Of a DNA stretch of 64,000 bases, positions 15,701-30,700 are shown one piece after another. The stretch's first letter is position 1. The number at the start of each line of letters is the position of its first letter. The notes under the pieces are model-generated. The model was not told where the DNA came from, ran no database searches, and worked only from the letters and a program-made list of their open reading frames with translations. The stretch comes from Nemertoderma westbladi (Eukaryota > Xenacoelomorpha > Nemertodermatida > Nemertodermatidae). The stretch is from contig JAUCBJ010008895.1 of NCBI GenBank assembly GCA_032718475.1, forward strand, positions 26,735 to 90,734, read 5' to 3'. The position numbers and the translations under genes were made by a program.

Positions 15701-18700
15701 CGGTAAGTATAGCAGACTGGCTGGTTAATGTTTTATTCTATAGTCGGTAAGTAGAGCAGACTGCTGGAGAATGTTTCATTCTATAGTCGGTAAGTATAGC
15801 AGACTGCTGGAGAATGTTTCATTCTATAGTTGATAAGTGCAGCAGATTGGCTGGAGAATGTGTCATTCTATAGTTGAAAAGTACAGCAGACTGGTTGGAT
15901 AATGTTTCATTCTATAGTTGATAAGTACATCAGACTGCTGGAGAATGTTTCATTCTATAGTCGGTAAGTATAGCAGACTGCTGGAGAAGGTTTCATTCTA
16001 TAGTTGATAAGTGCAGCAGACTGCTGGAGAATGTTTCATTCTATAGTCGGTAAGTATAGCAGACTGCTGGATAATGTTTTATTCTATAGTCGGTAAGTAT
16101 AGCAGACTGCTGGATAATGTTTTATTCTATAGTCGGTAAGTAGAGCAGACTGCTGGAGAATGTTTCATTCTATAGTCGGTAAGTATAGCAGACTGCTGGA
16201 GAATGTGTCATTCTATAGTTGATAAGTACAGCAGACTGGCTGGATAATGTTTCATTCTATAGTCGGTAATTATAGCAGACTGCTGGATAATGTTTCATTC
16301 TATAGTTGATAAGTGCAGCAGACTGCTGGAGAATGTTTCATTCTATAGTTGATAAGTACAGCAGACTGGCTGGATAATGTTTCATTCTATAGTCGGTAAG
16401 TATAGCAGACTGCTGGATAATGTTTCATTCTATAGTTGATAAGTACAGCAGACTGGCTGGATAATGTTTCATTCTATAGTCGGTAAGTATAGCAGACTGC
16501 TGGATAATGTTTCATTCTATAGTTGATAAGTGCAGCAGACTGCTGGAGAATGTTTCATTCTATAGTTGATAAGTACAGCAGACTGGCTGGATAATGTTTC
16601 ATTCTATAGTCGGTAAGTATAGCAGACTGCTGGATAATGTTTCATTCTATAGTCGGTAAGTATAGCAGACTGCTGGATAATGTTTCATTCTATAGTCGGT
16701 AAGTATAGCAGACTGGCTGGTTAATGTTTTATTCTATAGTCGGTAAGTAGAGCAGACTGCTGGAGAATGTTTCATTCTATAGTCGGTAAGTATAGCATAC
16801 TGCTGGAGAATGTTTCATTCTATAGTTGATAAGTGCAGCAGATTGGCTGGAGAATGTGTCATTCTATAGTTGAAAAGTACAGCAGACTGGTTGGATAATG
16901 TTTCATTCTATAGTTGATAAGTACATCAGACTGCTGGAGAATGTTTCATTCTATAGTCGGTAAGTATAGCAGACTGCTGGAGAAGGTTTCATTCTATAGT
17001 TGATAAGTGCAGCAGACTGCTGGAGAATGTTTCATTCTATAGTCGGTAAGTATAGCAGACTGCTGGATAATGTTTTATTCTATAGTCGGTAAGTATAGCA
17101 GACTGCTGGATAATGTTTTATTCTATAGTCGGTAAGTAGAGCAGACTGCTGGAGAATGTTTCATTCTATAGTCGGTAAGTATAGCAGACTGTTGGAGAAT
17201 GTGTCATTCTATAGTTGATAAGTACAGCAGACTGGCTGGATAATGTTTCATTCTATAGTCGGTAATTATAGCAGACTGCTGGATAATGTTTCATTCTATA
17301 GTTGATAAGTGCAGCAGACTGCTGGAGAATGTTTCATTCTATAGTTGATAAGTACAGCAGACTGGTTGGATAATGTTTCATTCTATAGTTGATAAGTACA
17401 TCAGACTGCTGGATAATGTTTCATTCTATAGTCGGTATGTATAGCAGACTGCTGGAGAATGTTTCATTATATAGTCGGTAAGTATAGCAGACTGTTGGAG
17501 AAGGTTTCATTCTATAGTCGGTAAGTACAGCAGACTGCTGGAGAATGTTTCATTCTATAGTCGGTAAGTATAGCAGACTGCTGGATAATGTTTTATTCTA
17601 TAGTCAGTAAGTATAGCAGACTGGCTGGATAATGTTTTTTTCTATAGTCGGTAAGTAGAGCAGACTGCTGGATAATGTTTCATTCTATAGTTGATAAGTA
17701 CAGCAGACTGGTTGGATAATATTTCATTCTATAGTTGATAAGTACATCAGACTGCTGGAGAATGTTTCATTCTATAGTCGGTAAGTATAGCAGACTGCTG
17801 GATAATGTTTTATTCTATAGTCGGTAAGTATAGCAGACTGCTGGAGAATGTTTCATTCTATAGTTGATAAGTACAGCAGACTGGCTGGAGAATGTTTCAT
17901 TCTATAGTCGGTAAGTATAGCAGACTGCTGGATAATGTTTTATTCTATAGTCGGTAAGTATAGCAGACTGGCTGGATAATGTTTTATTCTATAGTCGGTA
18001 AGTAGAGCAGACTGCTGGATAATGTTTTATTCTATAGTCGGTAAGTATAGCAGACTGGCTGGATAATGTTTTATTCTATAGTCGGTAAGTAGAGCAGACT
18101 GCTGGATAATGTTTTATTCTATAGTCGGTAAGTATAGCAGACTGGCTGGTTAATGTTTTATTCTATAGTTGGTAAGTAGAGCAGACTGCTGGAGAATGTT
18201 TCATTCTATAGTCGGTAAGTATAGCAGACTGCTGGAGAATGTTTCATTCTATAGTTGATAAGTGCAGCAGATTGGCTGGAGAATGTGTCATTCTATAGTT
18301 GAAAAGTACAGCAGACTGGTTGGATAATGTTTCATTCTATAGTTGATAAGTACATCAGACTGCTGGAGAATGTTTCATTCTATAGTCGGTAAGTATAGCA
18401 GACTGCTGGAGAAGGTTTCATTCTATAGTTGATAAGTGCAGCAGACTGCTGGAGAATGTTTCATTCTATAGTCGGTAAGTATAGCAGACTGCTGGATAAT
18501 GTTTTATTCTATAGTCGGTAAGTATAGCAGACTGCTGGATAATGTTTTATTCTATAGTCGGTAAGTAGAGCAGACTGCTGGAGAATGTTTCATTCTATAG
18601 TCGGTAAGTATAGCAGACTGCTGGAGAATGTGTCATTCTATAGTTGATAAGTACAGCAGACTGGCTGGATAATGTTTCATTCTATAGTCGGTAATTATAG

Positions 18701-21700
18701 CAGACTGCTGGATAATGTTTCATTCTATAGTTGATAAGTGCAGCAGACTGCTGGAGAATGTTTCATTCTATAGTTGATAAGTACAGCAGACTGGCTGGAT
18801 AATGTTTCATTCTATAGTCGGTAAGTATAGCAGACTGCTGGATAATGTTTCATTCTATAGTTGATAAGTACAGCAGACTGGCTGGATAATGTTTCATTCT
18901 ATAGTCGGTAAGTATAGCAGACTGCTGGATAATGTTTCATTCTATAGTTGATAAGTGCAGCAGACTGCTGGAGAATGTTTCATTCTATAGTTGATAAGTA
19001 CAGCAGACTGGCTGGATAATGTTTCATTCTATAGTTGTTAAGTACAGCAGACTGCTGGAGAATGTTTCATTCTATAGTTGATAAGTACAGCAGACTGCTG
19101 GAGAATGTTTCATTATATAGTCGGTAAGTATAGCAGACTGCTGGAGAATGTTTCATTCTATATTTAATAAGTACAGCAGACTGCTAGAGAATATTTTATT
19201 CTATAGTTGATAAGTATAGCAGACTGCTGGAGAATGTGTCATTCTATAGTTGATAAGTACAGCAGACTGGTTGGATAATGTTTCATTCTATAGTTGATAA
19301 GTACAGCAGACTGCTGGAGAATGTTTCATTCTATAGTCGGTAAGTACAGCAGACTGCTGGAGAATGTTTCATTCTATAGTTGATAAGTACAGCAGACTGG
19401 TTGGATAATGTTTCATTCTATAGTTGATAAGTACATCAGACTGCTGGATAATGTTTCATTCTATAGTCGGTAAGTATAGCAGACTGCTGGAGAATGTTTC
19501 ATTATATAGTCGGTAAGTATAGCAGACTGCTGGAGAAGGTTTCATTCTATATTTAATAAGTACAGCAGACTGCTAGAGAATATTTTATTCTATAGTTGAT
19601 AAGTGCAGCAGACTGCTGGAGAATGTGTCATTCTATAGTTGATAAGTACAGCAGACTGGTTGGATAATGTTTCATTCTATAGTTGATAAGTACATCAGAC
19701 TGCTGGATAATGTTTCATTCTATAGTCGGTAAGTATAGCAGACTGCTGGAGAATGTTTCATTATATAGTCGGTAAGTATAGCAGACTGCTGGAGAAGGTT
19801 TCATTCTATAGTCGGTAAGTACAGCAGACTGCTGGATAATGTTTTATTCTATAGTCGGTAAGTATAGCAGACTGGCTGGATAATGTTTTTTTCTATAGTC
19901 GGTAAGTAGAGCAGACTGCTGGATAATGTTTCATTCTATAGTTGATAAGTACAGCAGACTGGTTGGATAATGTTTCATTCTATAGTTGATAAGTACATCA
20001 GACTGCTGGAGAATGTTTCATTCTATAGTAGGTAAGTATAGCAGACTGCTGGATAATGTTTTATTCTATAGTCGGTAAGTATAGCAGACTGCTGGAGAAT
20101 GTTTCATTCTATAGTTGATAAGTACAGCAGACTGGCTGGAGAATGTTTCATTCTATAGTCGGTAAGTATAGCAGACTGCTGGATAATGTTTTATTCTATA
20201 GTCGGTAAGTATAGCAGACTGGCTGGATAATGTTTTATTCTATAGTCGGTAAGTAGAGCAGACTGCTGGATAATGTTTTATTCTATAGTCGGTAAGTATA
20301 GCAGACTGGCTGGATAATGTTTTATTCTATAGTCGGTAAGTAGAGCAGACTGCTGGATAATGTTTTATTCTATAGTCGGTAAGTATAGCAGACTGGCTGG
20401 TTAATGTTTTATTCTATAGTCGGTAAGTAGAGCAGACTGCTGGAGAATGTTTCATTCTATAGTCGGTAAGTATAGCAGACTGCTGGAGAATGTTTCATTC
20501 TATAGTTGATAAGTGCAGCAGATTGGCTGGAGAATGTGTCATTCTATAGTTGAAAAGTACAGCAGACTGGTTGGATAATGTTTCATTCTATAGTTGATAA
20601 GTACATCAGACTGCTGGAGAATGTGTCATTCTATAGTTGATAAGTACAGCAGACTGGTTGGATAATGTTTCATTCTATAGTTGATAAGTACATCAGACTG
20701 CTGGATAATGTTTCATTCTATAGTCGGTAAGTATAGCAGACTGCTGGAGAATGTTTCATTATATAGTCGGTAAGTATAGCAGACTGCTGGAGAAGGTTTC
20801 ATTCTATAGTCGGTAAGTACAGCAGACTGCTGGATAATGTTTTATTCTATAGTCGGTAAGTATAGCAGACTGGCTGGATAATGTTTTTTTCTATAGTCGG
20901 TAAGTAGAGCAGACTGCTGGATAATGTTTCATTCTATAGTTGATAAGTACAGCAGACTGGTTGGATAATGTTTCATTCTATAGTTGATAAGTACATCAGA
21001 CTGCTGGAGAATGTTTCATTCTATAGTAGGTAAGTATAGCAGACTGCTGGATAATGTTTTATTCTATAGTCGGTAAGTATAGCAGACTGCTGGAGAATGT
21101 TTCATTCTATAGTTGATAAGTACAGCAGACTGGCTGGAGAATGTTTCATTCTATAGTCGGTAAGTATAGCAGACTGCTGGATAATGTTTTATTCTATAGT
21201 CGGTAAGTATAGCAGACTGGCTGGATAATGTTTTATTCTATAGTCGGTAAGTAGAGCAGACTGCTGGATAATGTTTTATTCTATAGTCGGTAAGTATAGC
21301 AGACTGGCTGGATAATGTTTTATTCTATAGTCGGTAAGTAGAGCAGACTGCTGGATAATGTTTTATTCTATAGTCGGTAAGTATAGCAGACTGGCTGGTT
21401 AATGTTTTATTCTATAGTCGGTAAGTAGAGCAGACTGCTGGAGAATGTTTCATTCTATAGTCGGTAAGTATAGCAGACTGCTGGAGAATGTTTCATTCTA
21501 TAGTTGATAAGTGCAGCAGATTGGCTGGAGAATGTGTCATTCTATAGTTGAAAAGTACAGCAGACTGGTTGGATAATGTTTCATTCTATAGTTGATAAGT
21601 ACATCAGACTGCTGGAGAATGTTTCATTCTATAGTCGGTAAGTATAGCAGACTGCTGGAGAAGGTTTCATTCTATAGTTGATAAGTGCAGCAGACTGCTG

Positions 21701-24700
21701 GAGAATGTTTCATTCTATAGTCGGTAAGTATAGCAGACTGCTGGATAATGTTTTATTCTATAGTCGGTAAGTATAGCAGACTGCTGGATAATGTTTTATT
21801 CTATAGTCGGTAAGTAGAGCAGACTGCTGGAGAATGTTTCATTCTATAGTCGGTAAGTATAGCAGACTGCTGGAGAATGTGTCATTCTATAGTTGATAAG
21901 TACAGCAGACTGGCTGGATAATGTTTCATTCTATAGTCGGTAACTATAGCAGACTGCTGGATAATGTTTCATTCTATAGTTGATAAGTGCAGCAGACTGC
22001 TGGAGAATGTTTCATTCTATAGTTGATAAGTACAGCAGACTGGCTGGATAATGTTTCATTCTATAGTCGGTAAGTATAGCAGACTGCTGGATAATGTTTC
22101 ATTCTATAGTTGATAAGTACAGCAGACTGGCTGGATAATGTTTCATTCTATAGTCGGTAAGTATAGCAGACTGCTGGATAATGTTTCATTCTATAGTTGA
22201 TAAGTGCAGCAGACTGCTGGAGAATGTTTCATTCTATAGTTGATAAGTACAGCAGACTGGCTGGATAATGTTTCATTCTATAGTCGGTAAGTATAGCAGA
22301 CTGCTGGATAATGTTTCATTCTATAGTCGGTAAGTATAGCAGACTGCTGGATAATGTTTCATTCTATAGTCGGTAAGTATAGCAGACTGGCTGGTTAATG
22401 TTTTATTCTATAGTCGGTAAGTAGAGCAGACTGCTGGAGAATGTTTCATTCTATAGTCGGTAAGTATAGCATACTGCTGGAGAATGTTTCATTCTATAGT
22501 TGATAAGTGCAGCAGATTGGCTGGAGAATGTGTCATTCTATAGTTGAAAAGTACAGCAGACTGGTTGGATAATGTTTCATTCTATAGTTGATAAGTACAT
22601 CAGACTGCTGGAGAATGTTTCATTCTATAGTCGGTAAGTATAGCAGACTGCTGGAGAAGGTTTCATTCTATAGTTGATAAGTGCAGCAGACTGCTGGAGA
22701 ATGTTTCATTCTATAGTCGGTAAGTATAGCAGACTGCTGGATAATGTTTTATTCTATAGTCGGTAAGTATAGCAGACTGCTGGATAATGTTTTATTCTAT
22801 AGTCGGTAAGTAGAGCAGACTGCTGGAGAATGTTTCATTCTATAGTCGGTAAGTATAGCAGACTGTTGGAGAATGTGTCATTCTATAGTTGATAAGTACA
22901 GCAGACTGGCTGGATAATGTTTCATTCTATAGTCGGTAATTATAGCAGACTGCTGGATAATGTTTCATTCTATAGTTGATAAGTGCAGCAGACTGCTGGA
23001 GAATGTTTCATTCTATAGTTGATAAGTACAGCAGACTGGTTGGATAATGTTTCATTCTATAGTTGATAAGTACATCAGACTGCTGGATAATGTTTCATTC
23101 TATAGTCGGTAAGTATAGCAGACTGCTGGAGAATGTTTCATTATATAGTCGGTAAGTATAGCATACTGTTGGAGAAGGTTTCATTCTATAGTCGGTAAGT
23201 ACAGCAGACTGCTGGAGAATGTTTCATTCTATAGTCGGTAAGTATAGCAGACTGCTGGATAATGTTTTATTCTATAGTCAGTAAGTATAGCAGACTGGCT
23301 GGATAATGTTTTTTTCTATAGTCGGTAAGTAGAGCAGACTGCTGGATAATGTTTCATTCTATAGTTGATAAGTACAGCAGACTGGTTGGATAATATTTCA
23401 TTCTATAGTTGATAAGTACATCAGACTGCTGGAGAATGTTTCATTCTATAGTCGGTAAGTATAGCAGACTGCTGGATAATGTTTTATTCTATAGTCGGTA
23501 AGTATAGCAGACTGCTGGAGAATGTTTCATTCTATAGTTGATAAGTACAGCAGACTGGCTGGAGAATGTTTCATTCTATAGTCGGTAAGTATAGCAGACT
23601 GCTGGATAATGTTTTATTCTATAGTCGGTAAGTATAGCAGACTGGCTGGATAATGTTTTATTCTATAGTCGGTAAGTAGAGCAGACTGCTGGATAATGTT
23701 TTATTCTATAGTCGGTAAGTATAGCAGAATGGCTGGATAATGTTTTATTCTATAGTCGGTAAGTAGAGCAGACTGCTGGATAATGTTTTATTCTATAGTC
23801 GGTAAGTATAGCAGACTGGCTGGTTAATGTTTTATTCTATAGTCGGTAAGTAGAGCAGACTGCTGGAGAATGTTTCATTCTATAGTCGGTAAGTATAGCA
23901 GACTGCTGGAGAATGTTTCATTCTATAGTTGATAAGTGCAGCAGATTGGCTGGAGAATGTGTCATTCTATAGTTGAAAAGTACAGCAGACTGGTTGGATA
24001 ATGTTTCATTCTATAGTTGATAAGTACATCAGACTGCTGGAGAATGTTTCATTCTATAGTCGGTAAGTATAGCAGACTGCTGGAGAAGGTTTCATTCTAT
24101 AGTTGATAAGTGCAGCAGACTGCTGGAGAATGTTTCATTCTATAGTCGGTAAGTATAGCAGACTGCTGGATAATGTTTTATTCTATAGTCGGTAAGTATA
24201 GCAGAATGCTGGATAATGTTTTATTCTATAGTCGGTAAGTAGAGCAGACTGCTGGAGAATGTTTCATTCTATAGTCGGTAAGTATAGCAGACTGCTGGAG
24301 AATGTGTCATTCTATAGTTGATAAGTACAGCAGACTGGCTGGATAATGTTTCATTCTATAGTCGGTAATTATAGCAGACTGCTGGATAATGTTTCATTCT
24401 ATAGTTGATAAGTGCAGCAGACTGCTGGAGAATGTTTCATTCTATAGTTGATAAGTACAGCAGACTGGCTGGATAATGATTCATTCTATAGTCGGTAAGT
24501 ATAGCAGACTGCTGGATAATGTTTCATTCTATAGTTGATAAGTACAGCAGACTGGCTGGATAATGTTTCATTCTATAGTCGGTAAGTATAGCAGACTGCT
24601 GGATAATGTTTCATTCTATAGTTGATAAGTGCAGCAGACTGCTGGAGAATGTTTCATTCTATAGTTGATAAGTACAGCAGACTGGCTGGATAATGTTTCA

Positions 24701-27700
24701 TTCTATAGTCGGTAAGTATAGCAGACTGCTGGATAATGTTTCATTCTATAGTCGGTAAGTATAGCAGACTGCTTTATAATGTTTCATTCTATAGTCAGTA
24801 AGTATAGCAGACTGGCTGGTTAATGTTTTATTCTATAGTCGGTAAGTAGAGCAGACTGCTGGAGAATGTTTCATTCTATAGTCGGTAAGTATAGCAGACT
24901 GCTGGAGAATGTTTCATTCTATAGTTGATAAGTGCAGCAGATTGGCTGGAGAATGTGTCATTCTATAGTTGAAAAGTACAGCAGACTGGTTGGATAATGT
25001 TTCATTCTATAGTTGATAAGTACATCAGACTGCTGGAGAATGTTTCATTCTATAGTCGGTAAGTATAGCAGACTGCTGGAGAAGGTTTCATTCTATAGTT
25101 GATAAGTGCAGCAGACTGCTGGAGAATGTTTCATTCTATAGTCGGTAAGTATAGCAGACTGCTGGATAATGTTTTATTCTATAGTCGGTAAGTATAGCAG
25201 ACTGGCTGGTTAATGTTTTATTCTATAGTCGGTAAGTAGAGCAGACTGCTGGAGAATGTTTCATTCTATAGTCGGTAAGTATAGCAGACTGCTGGAGAAT
25301 GTTTCATTCTATAGTTGATAAGTGCAGCAGATTGGCTGGAGAATGTGTCATTCTATAGTTGAAAAGTACAGCAGACTGGTTGGATAATGTTTCATTCTAT
25401 AGTTGATAAGTACATCAGACTGCTGGAGAATGTTTCATTCTATAGTCGGTAAGTATAGCAGACTGCTGGATAATGTTTTATTCTATAGTCGGTAAGTATA
25501 GCAGACTGCTGGATAATGTTTTATTGTATAGTCGGTAAGTAGAGCAGACTGCTGGAGAATGTTTCATTCTATAGTCGGTAAGTATAGCAGACTGCTGGAG
25601 AATGTGTCATTCTATAGTTGATAAGTACAGCAGACTGGCTGGATAATGTTTCATTCTATAGTCGGTAATTATAGCAGACTGCTGGATAATGTTTCATTCT
25701 ATAGTTGATAAGTGCAGCAGACTGCTGGAGAATGTTTCATTCTATAGTTGATAAGTACAGCAGACTGGCTGGATAATGTTTCATTCTATAGTCGGTAAGT
25801 ATAGCAGACTGCGGGATAATGTTTCATTCTATAGTTGATAAGTACAGCAGACTGGCTGGATAATGTTTCATTCTATAGTCGGTAAGTATAGCAGACTGCT
25901 GGATAATGTTTCATTCTAAAGTTGATAAGTGCAGCAGACTGCTGGAGAATGTTTCATTCTATAGTTGATAAGTACAGCAGACTGGCTGGATAATGTTTCA
26001 TTCTATAGTCGGTAAGTATAGCAGACTGCTGGATAATGTTTCATTCTATAGTCGGTAAGTATAGCAGACTGCTGGATAATGTTTCATTCTATAGTCGGGA
26101 AGTATAGCAGACTGGCTGGTTAATGTTTTATTCTATAGTCGGTAAGTAGAGCAGACTGCTGGAGAATGTTTCATTCTATAGTCGGTAAGTATAGCAGACT
26201 GCTGGAGAATGTTTCATTCTATAGTTGATAAGTGCAGCAGATTGGCTGGAGAATGTGTCATTCTATAGTTGAAAAGTACAGCAGACTGGTTGGATAATGT
26301 TTCATTCTATAGTTGATAAGTACATCAGACTGCTGGAGAATGTTTCATTCTATAGTCGGTAAGTATAGCAGACTGCTGCTGAAGGTTTCATTCTATAGTT
26401 GATAAGTGCAGCAGACTGCTGGAGAATGTTTCATTCTATAGTCGGTAAGTATAGCAGACTGCTGGATAATGTTTTATTCTATAGTCGGTAAGTATAGCAG
26501 ACTGCTGGATAATGTTTTATTCTATAGTCGGTAAGTAGAGCAGACTGCTGGAGAATGTTTCATTCTATAGTCGGTAAGTATAGCAGACTGTTGGAGAATG
26601 TGTCATTCTATAGTTGATAAGTACAGCAGACTGGCTGGATAATGATTCATTCTATATTCGGTAAGTATAGCAGACTGCTGGATAATGTTTCATTCTATAG
26701 TTGATAAGTACAGCAGACTGGCTGGATAATGTTTCATTCTATAGTCGGTAAGTATAGCAGACTGCTGGATAATGTTTCATTCTATAGTTGATAAGTGCAG
26801 CAGACTGCTGGAGAATGTTTCATTCTATAGTTGATAAGTACAGCAGACTGGCTGGATAATGTTTCATTCTATAGTCGGTAAGTATAGCAGACTGCTGGAT
26901 AATGTTTCATTCTATAGTCGGTAAGTATAGCAGACTGCTGTATAATGTTTCATTCTATAGTCGGTAAGTATAGCAGACTTGCTGGTTAATGTTTTATTCT
27001 ATAGTCGGTAAGTAGAGCAGACTGCTGGAGAATGTTTCATTCTATAGTCGGTAAGTATAGCAGACTGCTGGAGAATGTTTCATTCTATAGTTGATAAGTG
27101 CAGCAGATTGGCTGGAGAATGTGTCATTCTATAGTTGAAAAGTACAGCAGACTGGTTGGATAATGTTTTATTCTATAGTTGATAAGTACATCAGACTGCT
27201 GGAGAATGCTTCATTCTATAGTCGGTAAGTATAGCAGACTGCTGGAGAAGGTTTCATTCTATAGTTGATAAGTGCAGCAGACTGCTGGAGAATGTTTCAT
27301 TCTATAGTCGGTAAGTATAGCAGACTGCTGGATAATGTTTTATTCTATAGTCGGTAAGTATAGCAGACTGCTGGATAATGTTTTATTCTATAGTCGGTAA
27401 GTAGAGCAGACTGCTGGAGAATGTTTCATTCTATAGTCGGTAAGTATAGCAGACTGTTGGAGAATGTGTCATTCTATAGTTGATAAGTACAGCAGACTGG
27501 CTGGATAATGTTTCATTCTATAGTCGGTAATTATAGCAGACTGCTGGATAATGTTTCATTCTATAGTTGATAAGTGCAGCAGACTGCTGGAGAATGTTTC
27601 ATTCTATAGTTGATAAGTACAGCAGACTGGCTGGATAATGTTTCATTCTATAGTCGGTAAGTATAGCAGACTGCTGGATAATGTTTCATTCTATAGTCAG

Positions 27701-30700
27701 TAAGTATATCAGACTGCTGGATAATGTTTCATTCTATAGTTGATAAGTACAGCAGACTGGCTGGATAATGTTTCATTCTATAGTCGGTAAGTATAGCAGA
27801 CTGCTGGATAATGTTTCATTCTATAGTTGATAAGTGCAGCAGACTGCTGGAGAATGTTCCATTCTATAGTTGATAAGTACAGCAGACTGGCTGGATAATG
27901 TTTCATTCTATAGTCGGTAAGTATAGCAGACTGCTGGATAATGTTTCATTCTATAGTTGATAAGTGCAGCAGACTGCTGGAGAATGTTTCATTCTATAGT
28001 TGATAAGTACAGCAGACTGGCTGGATAATGTTTCATTCTATAGTCGGTAAGTATAGCAGACTGCTGGATAATGTTTCATTCTATAGTTGATAAGTACAGC
28101 AGACTGGCTGGATAATGTTTCATTCTATAGTCGGTAAGTATAGCAGACTGCTGGATAATGTTTCATTCTATAGTTGATAAGTGCAGCAGACTGCTGGAGA
28201 ATGTTTCATTCTATAGTTGATAAGTACAGCAGACTGGCTGGATAATGTTTCATTCTATAGTCAGTAAGTATAGCAGACTGCTGGATAATGTTTTATTCTA
28301 CAGTCGGTAAGTATAGCAGACTGCTGGATAATGTTTTATTCTATAGTCGGTAAGTAGATCAGACTGCTGGAGAATGTTTCATTCTATAGTCGGTAAGTAT
28401 AGCAGACTGCTGGAGAATGTGTCATTCTATAGTTGATAAGTACAGCAGACTGGCTGGATAATGTTTCATTCTATAGTCGGTAATTATAGCAGACTGCTGG
28501 ATAATGTTTCATTCTATAGTTGATAAGTACATCAGACTGCTGGAGAATGTTTCATTCTATAGTCGGTAAGTATAGCAGACTGCTGCTGAAGGTTTCATTC
28601 TATAGTTGATAAGTGCAGCAGACTGCTGGAGAATGTTTCATTCTATAGTCGGGAAGTATAGCAGACTGCTGGATAATGTTTTATTCTATAGTCGGTAAGT
28701 ATAGCAGACTGCTGGATAATGTTTTATTCTATAGTCGGTAAGTAGAGCAGACTGCTGGAGAATGTTTCATTCTATAGTCGGTAAGTATAGCAGACTGTTG
28801 GAGAATGTGTCATTCTATAGTTGATAAGTACAGCAGACTGGCTGGATAATGATTCATTCTATATTCGGTAAGTATAGCAGACTGCTGGATAATGTTTCAT
28901 TCTATAGTTGATAAGTACAGCAGACTGGCTGGATAATGTTTCATTCTATAGTCGGTAAGTATAGCAGACTGCTGGATAATGTTTCATTCTATAGTTGATA
29001 AGTGCAGCAGACTGCTGGAGAATGTTTCATTCTATAGTTGATAAGTACAGCAGACTGGCTGGATAATGTTTCATTCTATAGTCGGTAAGTATAGCAGACT
29101 GCTGGATAATGTTTCATTCTATAGTCGGTAAGTATAGCAGACTGCTGTATAATGTTTCATTCTATAGTCGGTAAGTATAGCAGACTTGCTGGTTAATGTT
29201 TTATTCTATAGTCGGTAAGTAGAGCAGACTGCTGGAGAATGTTTCATTCTATAGTCGGTAAGTATAGCAGACTGCTGGAGAATGTTTCATTCTATAGTTG
29301 ATAAGTGCAGCAGATTGGCTGGAGAATGTGTCATTCTATAGTTGAAAAGTACAGCAGACTGGTTGGATAATGTTTTATTCTATAGTTGATAAGTACATCA
29401 GACTGCTGGAGAATGTTTCATTCTATAGTCGGTAAGTATAGCAGACTGCTGGAGAAGGTTTCATTCTATAGTTGATAAGTGCAGCAGACTGCTGGAGAAT
29501 GTTTCATTCTATAGTCGGTAAGTATAGCAGACTGCTGGATAATGTTTTATTCTATAGTCGGTAAGTATAGCAGACTGCTGGATAATGTTTTATTCTATAG
29601 TCGGTAAGTAGAGCAGACTGCTGGAGAATGTTTCATTCTATAGTCGGTAAGTATAGCAGACTGTTGGAGAATGTGTCATTCTATAGTTGATAAGTACAGC
29701 AGACTGGCTGGATAATGTTTCATTCTATAGTCGGTAATTATAGCAGACTGCTGGATAATGTTTCATTCTATAGTTGATAAGTGCAGCAGACTGCTGGAGA
29801 ATGTTTCATTCTATAGTTGATAAGTACAGCAGACTGGCTGGATAATGTTTCATTCTATAGTCGGTAAGTATAGCAGACTGCTGGATAATGTTTCATTCTA
29901 TAGTCGGTAAGTATATCAGACTGCTGGATAATGTTTCATTCTATAGTTGATAAGTACAGCAGACTGGCTGGATAATGTTTCATTCTATAGTCGGTAAGTA
30001 TAGCAGACTGCTGGATAATGTTTCATTCTATAGTTGATAAGTGCAGCAGACTGCTGGAGAATGTTCCATTCTATAGTTGATAAGTACAGCAGACTGGCTG
30101 GATAATGTTTCATTCTATAGTCGGTAAGTATAGCAGACTGCTGGATAATGTTTCATTCTATAGTTGATAAGTGCAGCAGACTGCTGGAGAATGTTTCATT
30201 CTATAGTTGATAAGTACAGCAGACTGGCTGGATAATGTTTCATTCTATAGTCGGTAAGTATAGCAGACTGCTGGATAATGTTTCATTCTATAGTTGATAA
30301 GTACAGCAGACTGGCTGGATAATGTTTCATTCTATAGTCGGTAAGTATAGCAGACTGCTGGATAATGTTTCATTCTATAGTTGATAAGTGCAGCAGACTG
30401 CTGGAGAATGTTTCATTCTATAGTTGATAAGTACAGCAGACTGGCTGGATAATGTTTCATTCTATAGTCAGTAAGTATAGCAGACTGCTGGATAATGTTT
30501 TATTCTACAGTCGGTAAGTATAGCAGACTGCTGGATAATGTTTTATTCTATAGTCGGTAAGTAGAGCAGACTGCTGGAGAATGTTTCATTCTATAGTCGG
30601 TAAGTATAGCAGACTGCTGGAGAATGTGTCATTCTATAGTTGATAAGTACAGCAGACTGGCTGGATAATGTTTCATTCTATAGTCGGTAATTATAGCAGA